64,000 nucleotides of DNA from Acidobacteriaceae bacterium (lineage in GTDB: Bacteria; Acidobacteriota; Terriglobia; Terriglobales; Acidobacteriaceae): positions 248,338 to 312,337 of the forward strand of contig PLCS01000014.1 of the NCBI GenBank assembly GCA_003134855.1. Reading direction: 5' to 3'. The notes under the pieces are model-generated. The model worked only from the letters and a program-made list of their open reading frames with translations, ran no database searches and was not told where the DNA came from. The position numbers and the translations under genes were made by a program. Shown in pieces: positions 17,910 to 27,642 of this stretch. Numbering within the stretch: position 1 is the first letter of the stretch; each line of letters starts with the position of its first letter.

Positions 17910-19487
17910 GTGACGACCTTAAAAACCACTTCCATTCCTGATCCCGAAGCTCCAGCCGACGCTCCCCGACTGGTGCAGAGCCTTGGCTTGTTCAGTTCTA
18001 CCGCACTGGTAATTGGCTCGATGATCGGATCGGGCATCTTCATCGTCGATGCGGAGATTGCGCGCGGCACCAACTCCCCGGCGCTCTTTCTGGGCGCGTG
18101 GGTGGTGACGGCGATCCTGACGATGATCGGCGCGCTCAGCTACGGCGAGCTGGCGGCGATGATGCCGCGAGCCGGCGGGCAGTATATCTACCTGCGCGAA
18201 TCGCTGGGACCGCTGTGGGGCTTTCTCTACGGTTGGACGCTCTTTCTGGTCATTCAGACGGGGACCATCGCCGCTGTCGCGGTGGCCTTCGGCAAGTTTC
18301 TCGGCGTCTTTTTTCCCTCGGTCTCGACGACCCATTGGCTGTGGCACATCGCCCATGTCCCCGCGCTCAGGGTGGGTCCGATGGTGCTGGGCAACATGGA
18401 GATCGGCGTCAACACGGCCAACCTTACCGGGATCGCTGTCGTCCTCTTCCTGGCGATTCTCAACATCTTCGGAGTCAAGCTGGGTGCGCTGGTCCAGAAC
18501 GTCTTCACCACAGCCAAGGCGCTGAGCCTGGCCGGGCTGATTCTGCTGACTTTCACGGTGGGACGCAACGCCGCTGCGATTACGGCGAACTTCGGCGCGG
18601 GCTGGAGCGAGTTCTGGCGGAATGCCGGATGGGGATCGCTGCACCCGGTCGAGGTGGGCGTCGGCGGGCCAACAGTGCTGGTGAATCTGCTGGTGATTCT
18701 GGCCGTGGTGCAGGTGGGCTCGCTGTTTTCGGCCGACGCCTGGAACAACGTCACCTTCACGGCCGGCGAAGTGAAGAATCCCAAGCGCAACATTCCCCTC
18801 TCGTTGATTCTGGGCACGGGATTTGTGCTGACGGTGTACTTCCTCGTCTCGCTGGGCTACCTGCTGGTTTTGCCTATGCATGGCGATCTGAATGGCGCGA
18901 CGGTGATGGCGCGCGGCATTCAGCATGCGACCGAGGATCGCGTGGCGACGGCGGTGCTGGAGCAGATATTCCACTCCGGCGGGGCGTACCTGATGGCCGG
19001 GGCGATTCTGATCTCGACCTTCGGCTGCGCCAATGGAATGTCGCTGGCGGGGGCGCGCGTCTACTACGCGATGAGCCAGGACGGACTCTTCTTCAAGTCC
19101 GTCGGCAAGCTGCATCCGCGCTACAAGACGCCCGCCGCGGGCTTGCTGGTGCAGGCCGCGTGGGCCATCGTGCTGTGCGTCTCCGGCTCCTACGGCCAGT
19201 TGCTGGACTACATCATCTTCGCGGTGCTGATTTTTTACATTCTCACCATCGTGGGCCTGTTTGTGCTGCGCTTCAAGAAACCAGATGCCCCGCGGCCTTA
19301 CAAGGCCTTGGGCTACCCGGTACTGCCCGCGCTCTATATCGTGATGGCCGGTTGGATCTGTGTCGTATTATTGCGATATAAGCCCCAGTACACGTGGCCG
19401 GGCTTGGTCTTGGTTTTGCTCGGCATTCCGGTCTATCTCTTCTGGTCGCGGCGCACGATAAGTCAATCCCCGCCGATCCAAGATTAA
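17910..19487 (+). CDS. APC family amino acid permease
   Basis: A 525-residue integral membrane protein with about 12-13 hydrophobic segments. The first helix carries the APC consensus ALVIGSMIGSGIF, and the next region reads GALSYGELAAMMPRAGGQYIYLRE. The likely role is uptake or exchange of amino acids across the inner membrane; the substrate cannot be told from sequence. The start is taken as GTG at 17910 without an obvious Shine-Dalgarno. A second APC permease gene follows 36 bases later, so the two are probably cotranscribed. Confidence 0.9.
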   Translation: MTTLKTTSIPDPEAPADAPRLVQSLGLFSSTALVIGSMIGSGIFIVDAEIARGTNSPALFLGAWVVTAILTMIGALSYGELAAMMPRAGGQYIYLRESLGPLWGFLYGWTLFLVIQTGTIAAVAVAFGKFLGVFFPSVSTTHWLWHIAHVPALRVGPMVLGNMEIGVNTANLTGIAVVLFLAILNIFGVKLGALVQNVFTTAKALSLAGLILLTFTVGRNAAAITANFGAGWSEFWRNAGWGSLHPVEVGVGGPTVLVNLLVILAVVQVGSLFSADAWNNVTFTAGEVKNPKRNIPLSLILGTGFVLTVYFLVSLGYLLVLPMHGDLNGATVMARGIQHATEDRVATAVLEQIFHSGGAYLMAGAILISTFGCANGMSLAGARVYYAMSQDGLFFKSVGKLHPRYKTPAAGLLVQAAWAIVLCVSGSYGQLLDYIIFAVLIFYILTIVGLFVLRFKKPDAPRPYKALGYPVLPALYIVMAGWICVVLLRYKPQYTWPGLVLVLLGIPVYLFWSRRTISQSPPIQD

Positions 19488-19523
19488 TTCGATACCAATC
19501 CCTGTGGATGGAGTCCCTGATTC

Positions 19524-21056
19524 ATGTCCAGACTGCTGCGAATCAAACCGATGTCGATGCTCTCGCAAGAGGCCGGTGAAGTGGGCGCGCACACGCTCAA
19601 GCGTTCCCTGGGCGCGCTGAACCTGATCACTCTGGGCATCGGCGCCATCATCGGCGCGGGCATCTTTGTACTCACCGGCCAGGCGGCGGCCTTGCACGCC
19701 GGGCCGGCAGTCTCGCTCAGCTTTGTGCTGGCCGGTATCACTTGCGCCTTCGCCGGCCTGTGCTACGCCGAGTTTGCCTCCATCATTCCCATCGCCGGCT
19801 CGGCATACACATACGGCTACGCCACGCTGGGCGAGTTTGTGGCCTGGATCATCGGCTGGGATCTGGGACTGGAATACGGCTTCGGCGCGGCCACTGTGGC
19901 TGCCGGCTGGTCGGGATACTTCAACAGCCTCTTGCAGCAGTTGCACATCAACTTTCCGCCACGACTGACCGCAACGCCGGGCACGGTGCTTGTCTTGTTT
20001 CATGAGCGATGGCTGCCGCTGACCTCATTGCCGGCAGGCACCGAAACAGCCGGACTTCCGCACGTGACGGCACTCTTCAATTTGCTGGCCATTCTTGCGA
20101 TTCTCGCCGTCACCACCGTCCTGGTGGTCGGCATCAAAGAGTCGGCCAACCTAAATACCACAATTGTCTTCGTCAAGTTGAGCGTCGTCGGCATTTTCAT
20201 CATTCTGGGCGCATGGTTCCTCTTCCGCCACCCGGCGCTGGCTTCGGCCAACTGGCATCCCTTCATTCCACCATCCGACGGGCACGGCAATTTTGGCTGG
20301 CACGGCATTGCCACGGGTGCGGCTTCGATCTTCTTTGCGTATATCGGCTTTGATGCCGTCTCCACCGCGGCCCAGGAGGCCAAAAACCCACAAAAGGATA
20401 TGCCGCTCGGCATCCTTGGCTCGCTGGTAATCTGCACCATCCTTTACATTGTGGTTTCCACGATCCTTACGGGCCTGGTGAACTACCATTCGTTGAATGT
20501 TGCCGACCCGGTGGCGCTGGGCATCGATGCAACCGGCGTCAGTTGGGGATCACTGCTGGTGAAGATTGGCGCGGTCTTCGGCCTGGGAACCGTCATGCTG
20601 GTCATGTTGCTGGGCCAGTCGCGCGTCTTCTTCTCGATGTCCAGAGACGGGCTGTTGCCCAACTGGGCGTCGGCGATTCATCCCAAGTTCCGCACACCGT
20701 GGATTTCGACGATCGCGGTAGGCACAGTGGTGGCAATCTTGCCTGCTTTTCTCTCCGTTGGCCGGCTCGCTGAACTGGTGAATATCGGCACTCTGCTGGC
20801 CTTTACGATCGTCTGCGCAGGGGTGTGGGTTCTGCGCGTGCGCCATCCTGACCTGCACCGGCCCTTCAAAACGCCGTTTGTGCCTCTGGTGCCCATCCTG
20901 GGGATCATCACGGCCGTCTACCTGATGTGCAACCTGCCACGCATCACCTGGATGGTGATGATCGGCTGGCTGCTGGTGGGTTTGGTGATTTACTTCAGCT
21001 ACTCGATCCGCCATAGTAAGGTGCAAAAGCTGGAAAATGCCGCCGAGGGAGATTGA
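19524..21056 (+). CDS. APC family (cationic amino acid transporter-like) permease
   Basis: A 510-residue membrane protein of the APC superfamily, closer to the CAT branch: LITLGIGAIIGAGIFVLTGQAA in the first helix, CYAEFASIIPIAGSAYTYGYATLGEF in the third, and a late IPAFLSVGRLAELVNIGTL region. It has around 12-14 hydrophobic segments. The substrate is probably an amino acid, with no basis here to name it. It follows another permease of the same superfamily but a different branch, so this is not a recent tandem duplication. murB follows after 18 bases. Confidence 0.9.
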   Translation: MSRLLRIKPMSMLSQEAGEVGAHTLKRSLGALNLITLGIGAIIGAGIFVLTGQAAALHAGPAVSLSFVLAGITCAFAGLCYAEFASIIPIAGSAYTYGYATLGEFVAWIIGWDLGLEYGFGAATVAAGWSGYFNSLLQQLHINFPPRLTATPGTVLVLFHERWLPLTSLPAGTETAGLPHVTALFNLLAILAILAVTTVLVVGIKESANLNTTIVFVKLSVVGIFIILGAWFLFRHPALASANWHPFIPPSDGHGNFGWHGIATGAASIFFAYIGFDAVSTAAQEAKNPQKDMPLGILGSLVICTILYIVVSTILTGLVNYHSLNVADPVALGIDATGVSWGSLLVKIGAVFGLGTVMLVMLLGQSRVFFSMSRDGLLPNWASAIHPKFRTPWISTIAVGTVVAILPAFLSVGRLAELVNIGTLLAFTIVCAGVWVLRVRHPDLHRPFKTPFVPLVPILGIITAVYLMCNLPRITWMVMIGWLLVGLVIYFSYSIRHSKVQKLENAAEGD

Positions 21057-21074
21057 TTCAGCGAAGATAGACCG

Positions 21075-22133
21075 ATGCTCATCGAGGAAAACAAGCCGCT
21101 TGCGCCCTTCACCACCTTCGGCATCGGCGGGCCGGCGCGCTGGTTTGTCGAGGCCGCAAGCGAAGAGGAGATTGCCGAGGCAGCCGCCTGGGCTGCTGAG
21201 CGCGGAGTTCCGCTCTTTGTGCTGGGTGGTGGCAGCAATCTGCTGGTCTCCGACTCCGGCTTCGATGGCTTGGTGCTGCGCGTAGCCTTGCACGGGATTT
21301 CGGAGCAGGTTGCAACGACGCCATCTGGCCAGACGATATATCAAGCCGCCGCCGGCGAAGACTGGGACCCCTTCGTGGAGCGGACGACGCAGGCTGGATC
21401 CGCCGGGATCGAATGCCTTGTCGGCATTCCCGGTACGGTGGGCGGAACTCCGGTGCAGAATGTCGGCGCTTATGGGCAGGAGGTCGCCTCGGCGATTGAG
21501 CAGGTGCGGGCCTTCGATCTTCAATCGCACAGCTTCGTGGAGTTTGCCGCGGCCGAGTGCGGCTTTGCCTATCGCCGCAGCCGCTTCAATTCAGAGGATC
21601 GCGGGCGGTACATCGTCACCCGCGTGGACTACCGGCTCACTCCCGGCGGCGCGCCGACCGTGCGCTACGCCGACCTGCAACGGGCGCTGGCCGAGAGCGG
21701 CGAGCCGAACCTCGCTGAAGTTGCAGCCGTCGTGCGCCGCGTTCGCCAAGCCAAGGGAATGTTGCTGGTTGACGGCGACCCCGATTGCCGCAGCGCGGGC
21801 AGCTTCTTCAAGAATCCCGTGGTGAGCGAGGAGCAGTTACGGCAGATTGCGGCCGTGAGCGCAAAAGAACCGCCGCGCTTTCCCGCCGGAACAGGCGCGG
21901 AGAATCTCGGCTGGGTCAAGGTTCCCGCCGCATGGCTGATCGAGCAAGCCGGCTTCTCCAAAGGTTACACGCTCGGCGCGGCAGCCATCTCCTCACGGCA
22001 CACGCTGGCGCTGGTCAATCTTGGAGCAGCGAGCGCGGCGGAGGTTCTGGCGCTTGCCGAACAAATCAACGCCGCAGTCGAAGCGCGCTTTGGCCTTCGG
22101 CTGGAGATGGAGCCGGTCTTGGTGGGGTTTTGA
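21075..22133 (+). CDS. murB: UDP-N-acetylenolpyruvoylglucosamine reductase
   Basis: A 352-residue flavoenzyme that reduces the enolpyruvyl group to make UDP-N-acetylmuramic acid in peptidoglycan synthesis. The FAD-binding part shows FTTFGIGGPARWFVEA, LGGGSNLLVSD and GIPGTVGGTPVQNVGAYGQE. The catalytic serine lies in SAGSFFKNP. The C-terminal glutamate motif is LEMEPVLVGF. The YRRSRF region and length fit type I MurB. It follows the permeases on the same strand. Confidence 0.94.
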   Translation: MLIEENKPLAPFTTFGIGGPARWFVEAASEEEIAEAAAWAAERGVPLFVLGGGSNLLVSDSGFDGLVLRVALHGISEQVATTPSGQTIYQAAAGEDWDPFVERTTQAGSAGIECLVGIPGTVGGTPVQNVGAYGQEVASAIEQVRAFDLQSHSFVEFAAAECGFAYRRSRFNSEDRGRYIVTRVDYRLTPGGAPTVRYADLQRALAESGEPNLAEVAAVVRRVRQAKGMLLVDGDPDCRSAGSFFKNPVVSEEQLRQIAAVSAKEPPRFPAGTGAENLGWVKVPAAWLIEQAGFSKGYTLGAAAISSRHTLALVNLGAASAAEVLALAEQINAAVEARFGLRLEMEPVLVGF

Positions 22134-22736
22134 CCACCTGCGGTGGGGCCAGCGGCTCGCTTTCCGCTCGCTTGAGGTTCATGGTCTCCCACCCTTGACA
22201 AAAATGCGCGAAGGATCTGACGCCCACGCAAGGCGAAAGAGAAAAAGTGATGAAAATCGATGATTTTGAGGCAAAAAGAGACCAAAAACGCCTGAAAAAG
22301 GGCCATAATTCGGGTTTTATGTTTACTGATTCGCTAATAACTAACTATTGTATGTTATTCATTCATTGGTGTTTACATGGAATTCGCTGTCGAAAAGGCG
22401 GCTCCCACAGGGTGGGGGGGTGGGGGTAGGGCGGTTTTTGGCTGGATTTTGAGCTTGAAATCGACCTGGACGAGGCTTGGCATATAGACATTCTCCGCTC
22501 ATGGAGCTTAATCTTCTGCAAAAGGCAATGCGCGGGGCCTTCGAGGTTTGTGAGTTCCCATGACCGAGAATCCGGAACTGGAGCATCCAACACCCGGCTA
22601 ATTTGCGGAAATCCAGGATTCCCATTGCGATATCGGCGTTTGCGAGGACCGATCTGTCGTTCCGGCGGCATACTTTCCCACCCAATTGATGGTTTTGGGA
22701 AGATGGGCCACCAGCCGCCGGAAAGCTGATAAACCT
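22134..22736. other. AT-richer spacer with repeat fragment and G-tract
   Basis: A spacer of about 600 bases between the converging murB and STAND genes. A fragment of the composite repeat (tggtctcccaccctt) is at 22182-22196. A G-rich run with four G-tracts is at 22410-22431 on the plus strand and could form a quadruplex. An AT-rich stretch lies around 22240-22380. No convincing gene was found; a 125-codon minus-strand frame at its right end is discussed under rejected items. Confidence 0.5.
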
Positions 22737-25256
22737 TCAAAGTTCGGCGAAAAGGCCGCCGATGTCAAATTCTGCGGTTGATGGGTCTTTGTCCGGACTC
22801 GGCTCGTCATAAGACTCGGATTCTGGAGAGTATTCAAGCTCAAGTGAGCCGAATTCATACGCCATTTCTTCTAATTCGGTCGCCCAGTCTACCGTCCTAT
22901 TAAGCGATGTTTTAGCTTCGCCTTCGATGCTTTTCGATGTGGGAATCGTTGTTATTCGACGAAGAGCGCGCGAGAGTTTCAAAACATCGGAGGCAAACTC
23001 TTCTCGATCCTCCTCCTCTTCGGCGTACTTGAGTGCGGCGGAAGCTCGCCTCGCCTTCTCAAGCATCCGTTCCAGCGCCGATTCAAACTGGTCAGGGAAC
23101 CCGTTCCTTTCCAGGAAGCCCGGGATGCATACCTCCCCCTCCTCAGAAAACCGCGTCAGTTCCTCTACCCGGCGGAAATCGAATTGGTCGAATGTGGGAT
23201 GAGCTTCGAGTTCCTCACAGAACTCATGTCCAAGTAAACGCCATGTGCCCACGAGGCTGGGAAATTCCAGGTCGGAACCTATAGCGGAGCGTGCCTTCCT
23301 GAATGCTACTAGGTCTGCCACCTCCAGACGCTTTGCAGCGCCGTCCCACTTCCCCTTAATGGCACAGCACACTGTTGATATAAGTTTTTCCCACTGTCGG
23401 CTCAGATCTTTCGAATTGGCTCCCCTCGCGGCACTAGAAAAGACCTCGAGAAGGTCGCGCTCTTGGCTCAGTTCTCGGATGATCGCTAGAGCTCGCTCTT
23501 CCAGGATTTCCCAGCTTTCCGCCGAGACCATGAGTGGGAGCCTCCGCAGACCCTCCTGCCCCCCTGTATCGGAGACTGCTAATTTAACCCCTTCTATGGA
23601 TGCCCTTTTTAGGAATTCCGTCCGTAGCTCGGGATCCGCAACGAGTTCATCGATTACCAGATCGCGATAGCTCGGGTGTATCCAGTCAGCGGTTGGAATG
23701 TACTTTCCCTCCCTCAGACTGCGTAAGGAGTTTCGAACGCGAATGAATGCTTCATCTAACTGGTTGGTAGCTTCTTCAAAAGGTATCCTCTTTTCGTCGG
23801 GGCAATAACTCACATACGCATTCTCTAGGTCGGTGGCGTCGAGCATCGAGATCAGATACCATTTCAACGCGGCTGGAAGCCCCCGGAAGGTTAATCGCAT
23901 TTGCTTGGTGGGATTCCTGATTGCCTCATCGATCTTTCTCGATATTTCCCATTTGGTAATCGTGCCTGATCGAGCCTTTGCGACCAATGTAGGTAGGCTC
24001 TCGCTAACGAAACGCCTCACTCGCTCGGGCGTAAGATCGGCGTTTTTTACAATTGGAGCCGCGTGGCATCGAACGAGGTCCTTGGCGTCGCTCTCAAGAT
24101 TTGCCGCCCTGGCATGACGAAAAAGCATCAGTGCCCTTTCCTCGACCGACAGAGATTTGACGTTTACAAGAACTGCGCCAGGTTTTGGGAACGAGCGCGC
24201 CCTCCCGGTGAGATCCATGCGACTTATCGCGCGCTCCAAGATGTGCCTGCGACTCGTCCATATGAGCCAATGGCTAGAATCCAAGCGATGTAATATTAGT
24301 TCGATTTCAGGTTCCCATTTAGAAGCTCGCGTAGGATCATATTCCGTGTGTCCAAAGGCGTCGTCTGCAATAAATACTTGCCTCCTTGATGGAATATACA
24401 TTTCGAAGAATTCTTTTGGCTCCTGGCAGAAGACCGCCTCCCAGCCATCCCCGACCTGGGAAAGCCCAATCATCCAAGCAATTGCGGACTTTCCGACCTC
24501 AGGCGGACCTTCCAGGACAGCAAAGTGGTTCTCCTCCAAGACTGTCCATGCCCTCTCATAACTAGAGGTAGGTGCAAAGACAGGAACTAGCTCCCGAGCC
24601 CTATCGATAGCCGCCAAACTCCTGGTTGCGGATGCTCGCGTAAGAGCATCTTTTATGAGAAGGTCTAGGTCTCGGATGCTCAGCAACTGTGGGAATGAAC
24701 GGCATATATATGGGAACTGATCGAGGAGATCGCAAACATCATCCCCGCCGTAGGTAATGATTATTGAATCGGGAAGAATGGATTTGAACTTCTCCCTGAC
24801 TTCTTCGCGGAGATTAGCTCCGATTGGCGAATTCGTAAGGAACGTGAAGTGAGATGGTTCAGTCCACCTCGGGTCGCTCTTTCGTTCCCTTATTCGTGTG
24901 ATCTCTTTGGAAACGCTGCCCAATAGCGCGCCGGATGGTTTGGCCCCGGATGCGTTAGCGTCTTCAACAAATTTGACCTGGAAGATGAAAGGACCAGGCG
25001 TCTCAATATTCTTGTTTGGGAAATGAAGTGCGTTGGGCGTGTATGCGTCCCTGCCAAAATCCGATCGGCGCCCCCAAGACTCCACAGTGAACCCGACTTG
25101 CGCTTTAAGAAGGGACTGCACAAGCTCCTCGAATTGGTAAGCGCCAAGATCATCCAGCTTGTAACGCATAGAGTATGTCGATTCTTCGATTCGATTGTAA
25201 TCCGAGTCTAATACCAGCGGCAAGCTCAGGCGGGTGGCCTTGGTCTCATACAACAT
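22737..25256 (-). CDS. REase-like domain plus STAND NTPase, putative anti-phage defence protein
   Basis: An 839-codon frame. From about residue 33 there is a PD-(D/E)xK nuclease-like domain: YQFEELVQSLL, then GRRSDFGRDAY with Asp70, then FIFQVKF with Gln93 and Lys95. A P-loop NTPase follows: Walker A GPPEVGKS at 250-257, Walker B QVFIADDAFG at about 293-302, and a sensor-like LIWTSRRHIL at 331-340. This is the build of the nSTAND3 group of conflict-system ATPases. The C-terminal 450 residues are helical with no named repeat. The family-like start is Met30 (25169); the wider frame is reported because no Shine-Dalgarno decides. Base composition is lower in GC than its neighbours, and it sits alone between murB and thrC, which suggests acquisition by transfer. 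Confidence 0.78.
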   Translation of the reverse strand: MLYETKATRLSLPLVLDSDYNRIEESTYSMRYKLDDLGAYQFEELVQSLLKAQVGFTVESWGRRSDFGRDAYTPNALHFPNKNIETPGPFIFQVKFVEDANASGAKPSGALLGSVSKEITRIRERKSDPRWTEPSHFTFLTNSPIGANLREEVREKFKSILPDSIIITYGGDDVCDLLDQFPYICRSFPQLLSIRDLDLLIKDALTRASATRSLAAIDRARELVPVFAPTSSYERAWTVLEENHFAVLEGPPEVGKSAIAWMIGLSQVGDGWEAVFCQEPKEFFEMYIPSRRQVFIADDAFGHTEYDPTRASKWEPEIELILHRLDSSHWLIWTSRRHILERAISRMDLTGRARSFPKPGAVLVNVKSLSVEERALMLFRHARAANLESDAKDLVRCHAAPIVKNADLTPERVRRFVSESLPTLVAKARSGTITKWEISRKIDEAIRNPTKQMRLTFRGLPAALKWYLISMLDATDLENAYVSYCPDEKRIPFEEATNQLDEAFIRVRNSLRSLREGKYIPTADWIHPSYRDLVIDELVADPELRTEFLKRASIEGVKLAVSDTGGQEGLRRLPLMVSAESWEILEERALAIIRELSQERDLLEVFSSAARGANSKDLSRQWEKLISTVCCAIKGKWDGAAKRLEVADLVAFRKARSAIGSDLEFPSLVGTWRLLGHEFCEELEAHPTFDQFDFRRVEELTRFSEEGEVCIPGFLERNGFPDQFESALERMLEKARRASAALKYAEEEEDREEFASDVLKLSRALRRITTIPTSKSIEGEAKTSLNRTVDWATELEEMAYEFGSLELEYSPESESYDEPSPDKDPSTAEFDIGGLFAEL

Positions 25257-25339
25257 TTTATCAAGTTGAGGGTGCCAGGTAGTGATCCGTTGCGAAGGTG
25301 CGGCAAAAACTGCCGTCTGCTGGTAACCTATCAGCAGAC

Positions 25340-26695
25340 ATGAGCGAAAATTTACATCAGTTGCGTTGTTTTGGATGCGGGGCGAGCCTCGACGGCGCGG
25401 CGGCGCGGCCGGACTTCCGTTGCGCCGATTGCGGCGACCTGTTTGAAGTGGAGTACCCCGGCTGGAGCCATCGCAAGGGGCCGGACCGTCCCAATCCCGG
25501 CGCGCTCAAGTGGCTGTGGCGGGAGCGGCGCTGCTCGGCTGAGGGGCTGGACCACTCCGGCGTATGGCGATTCCGCGAGCTGCTGCCGATTCTGGAGAGC
25601 TTTGGCAATGCGGTGACGCTCAGCGAGGGCAATACGCCGCTCTATCATCTGCCGCGCGCCGCCAAGAGGCTGGGGATCGACCAGCTCTTCGCCAAGCATC
25701 AGGGGATGAATCCAACCGGCTCGTTCAAAGACACGGGCATGACCGCGGCGATGAGCGTGGCCAAGGAGCGGGGCTTTGAGTGGGTGGCCTGCGCGTCCAC
25801 TGGAAATACGTCGGCGGCAATGGCCGCATATGCCGCGCGCGCCGGGTTGAAGAGCCTGGTGCTGATTCCCGACGGCAAGATCGCATGGGGCAAGCTCTCG
25901 CAGGCGATGGACTACGGCGCGGTGACCTGCCAGTTGAAGGCCGACTTCGACGGCTGCCTGACACTGCTGACGCAGATTGTGAATGAAGCGCCGATCTACC
26001 TGCTCAACTCGGTCAATCCTTACCGGCTGGAGGGGCAGAAGACGCCGGCCTTCGAGATTGCCGAGGCCTTCGACTGGAATGTTCCCGACCACCTGATCGT
26101 GCCCGGCGGCAACTTGGGCAACTCTTCGGCGCTGGGCAAGGGCTTCCGCGAGATGCTCGAGCTGGGCCTCACGGCGCGGATGCCGAAGATTTCCGTGATC
26201 CAAGCAGCGGGGGCGAATCCGCTGGTGCGCAGCCTGAGCGAGAATGGCGGCACATCGCTGGAGCCGGTGGAGGCGCACACACGGGCCACGGCGATTCGCA
26301 TCGGCAACCCGGCCTCGTGGCGCAAGGCCGCGCGGGCGATTCAGGAGACGGGCGGCTGGTGCCTGGATGTAACCGAAGCGGAGATCGCCATCGCCAAGGC
26401 CGAGATCGGCGCCGAGGGACTGGGCTGCGAACCGGCCTCCGCGGTCACGCTGGCGGGATTGAAGAAGCTGCGCGCCGAGGGCAAGATCGCATCGAGCGAG
26501 ACGGTGGTTCTGGTGCTGACCGGGCACACGCTAAAGGACGCCGACTATACCATCGAATTCCATCGCGGAACGCTGCTGAGCGCGGACGAAAGCGCGGGCC
26601 GGGAGGCGGAGATCGCCGGCTTGCAGCGCAACGCGCAGGTTGTGGAGGCTACGCCGGTCGCGGTGCTGGCCGCGCTGAAGGGCAGAGCGGGATGA
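25340..26695 (+). CDS. thrC: Threonine synthase
   Basis: A 451-residue PLP enzyme converting O-phosphohomoserine to threonine. The N-terminus holds a zinc-ribbon-like CxxC...CxxC (Cys10, Cys13, Cys28, Cys31). The catalytic lysine is in NPTGSFKDTGMT; the substrate loops ACASTGNTSAAMAAYAA and VLVLTGHTLKD are present. The start at 25340 places the zinc ribbon directly at the N-terminus; a longer frame from 25298 is less likely. The stop overlaps the start of thrB in an ATGA junction. Confidence 0.93.
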   Translation: MSENLHQLRCFGCGASLDGAAARPDFRCADCGDLFEVEYPGWSHRKGPDRPNPGALKWLWRERRCSAEGLDHSGVWRFRELLPILESFGNAVTLSEGNTPLYHLPRAAKRLGIDQLFAKHQGMNPTGSFKDTGMTAAMSVAKERGFEWVACASTGNTSAAMAAYAARAGLKSLVLIPDGKIAWGKLSQAMDYGAVTCQLKADFDGCLTLLTQIVNEAPIYLLNSVNPYRLEGQKTPAFEIAEAFDWNVPDHLIVPGGNLGNSSALGKGFREMLELGLTARMPKISVIQAAGANPLVRSLSENGGTSLEPVEAHTRATAIRIGNPASWRKAARAIQETGGWCLDVTEAEIAIAKAEIGAEGLGCEPASAVTLAGLKKLRAEGKIASSETVVLVLTGHTLKDADYTIEFHRGTLLSADESAGREAEIAGLQRNAQVVEATPVAVLAALKGRAG

Positions 26696-27642
26696 GCGAG
26701 GGATTGCAAGCGAATCCGATCCGGCTGCGTTTGCCGGCCTCCTCGGCCAATCTTGGCTCCGGCTTCGACGCCGCGGCCGTAGCTCTGGACTTCTATCTAG
26801 AGATTGAGGCCGCGCCAGCCAATGAATATTCGATTGAGGCTACGGGCCGCGATTGGGAGCGCTGTTCCCGGCTGGAGAACAATCTCATTCTGGAGATTTA
26901 TAAGAGACTGCTGGAGACGAACGGGCGGCCGGTGATTCCTCTGGCGATTCGCATGAACAATGAGATTCCGCTGGGGATGGGCTGCGGTTCGTCGGCGGCG
27001 GGACGGCTGGCGGCGATAGCTTTGGCGGTGCATTTTGGCCGGCTGGGATGGAGCTCGGAGCGGATTCTTGAAGAGGCTTCGGCGCTGGAAGGCCATCCGG
27101 ATAACACCTCGGCCTGCTGGCTGGGCGGATTTGTGGCCGCTGCTTGCGAGGGCAATTGCGAGGAGAGGCGCATCCACCTGGCTCGCGTCACGCCTCCAGC
27201 CGAGTGGCGGGCCATCGTGGTATTGCCCAGCGAGCCGTTGGCGACCAGCAAGGCGCGCGCCATGCTGCCCGACTGCTACCCGCGCGCCGACGTGGTGGCC
27301 AACATACAGTCCGCGGCGCTACTGGGGCTGGCCTTTGCTCAGTCGCGCGGCGACCTGCTGGGCATCGCCATGCAGGACCGCATTCACCAGCCCTATCGCG
27401 CGCCCTTCTGCACCTTGCTGCCGCAGTTGCTGCCGCTGGCCGGAGAACACGGCATTCTGGGAGCGGCTTTGAGCGGCGCCGGACCCTCGGTCCTGGTGAT
27501 TGTCGGCAGCGCGGAGAGCGTGCCCGAAGCGTCGGCTGCCATCCGCGCCACTCTGGAAGGGGTTTCGGAGCCGGAGATTAAGGTCTGCCGGTTTGAGCCG
27601 GTGGGAGCAAACCAATCCTATGAGACGGCACACCCGTTCTAA
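26692..27642 (+). CDS. thrB: Homoserine kinase
   Basis: A 316-residue GHMP kinase that phosphorylates homoserine, providing the substrate of threonine synthase. Motif 1 is LPASSANLGSGFD near the N-terminus, the ATP-binding motif 2 is EIPLGMGCGSSAAGR at about residues 86-100, and motif 3 is GAALSGAGPSVL near the C-terminus. The ATG lies within the thrC stop (ATGA), so translation is coupled to thrC. The gene order thrC-thrB places both enzymes of the last two steps of threonine synthesis together. Confidence 0.93.
   Translation: MSEGLQANPIRLRLPASSANLGSGFDAAAVALDFYLEIEAAPANEYSIEATGRDWERCSRLENNLILEIYKRLLETNGRPVIPLAIRMNNEIPLGMGCGSSAAGRLAAIALAVHFGRLGWSSERILEEASALEGHPDNTSACWLGGFVAAACEGNCEERRIHLARVTPPAEWRAIVVLPSEPLATSKARAMLPDCYPRADVVANIQSAALLGLAFAQSRGDLLGIAMQDRIHQPYRAPFCTLLPQLLPLAGEHGILGAALSGAGPSVLVIVGSAESVPEASAAIRATLEGVSEPEIKVCRFEPVGANQSYETAHPF

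Noticed and set aside
17919..19115. A 398-codon minus-strand frame opposite the first APC permease
   Set aside because: Antisense shadow; the permease has full family signatures on the other strand.
22247..22429. A 60-codon plus-strand frame in the spacer after murB
   Set aside because: Starts near an AT-rich stretch with no ribosome site and ends in the G-tract. Probably noncoding.
22363..22740. A 125-codon minus-strand frame starting at a TTG that overlaps the STAND gene stop
   Set aside because: No ribosome site, odd composition with a run of prolines from the G-tract, and no family match. Probably chance.
25352..26527. A 391-codon minus-strand frame opposite thrC
   Set aside because: Antisense shadow of a well-supported gene; repetitive Arg/Leu/Gln composition.
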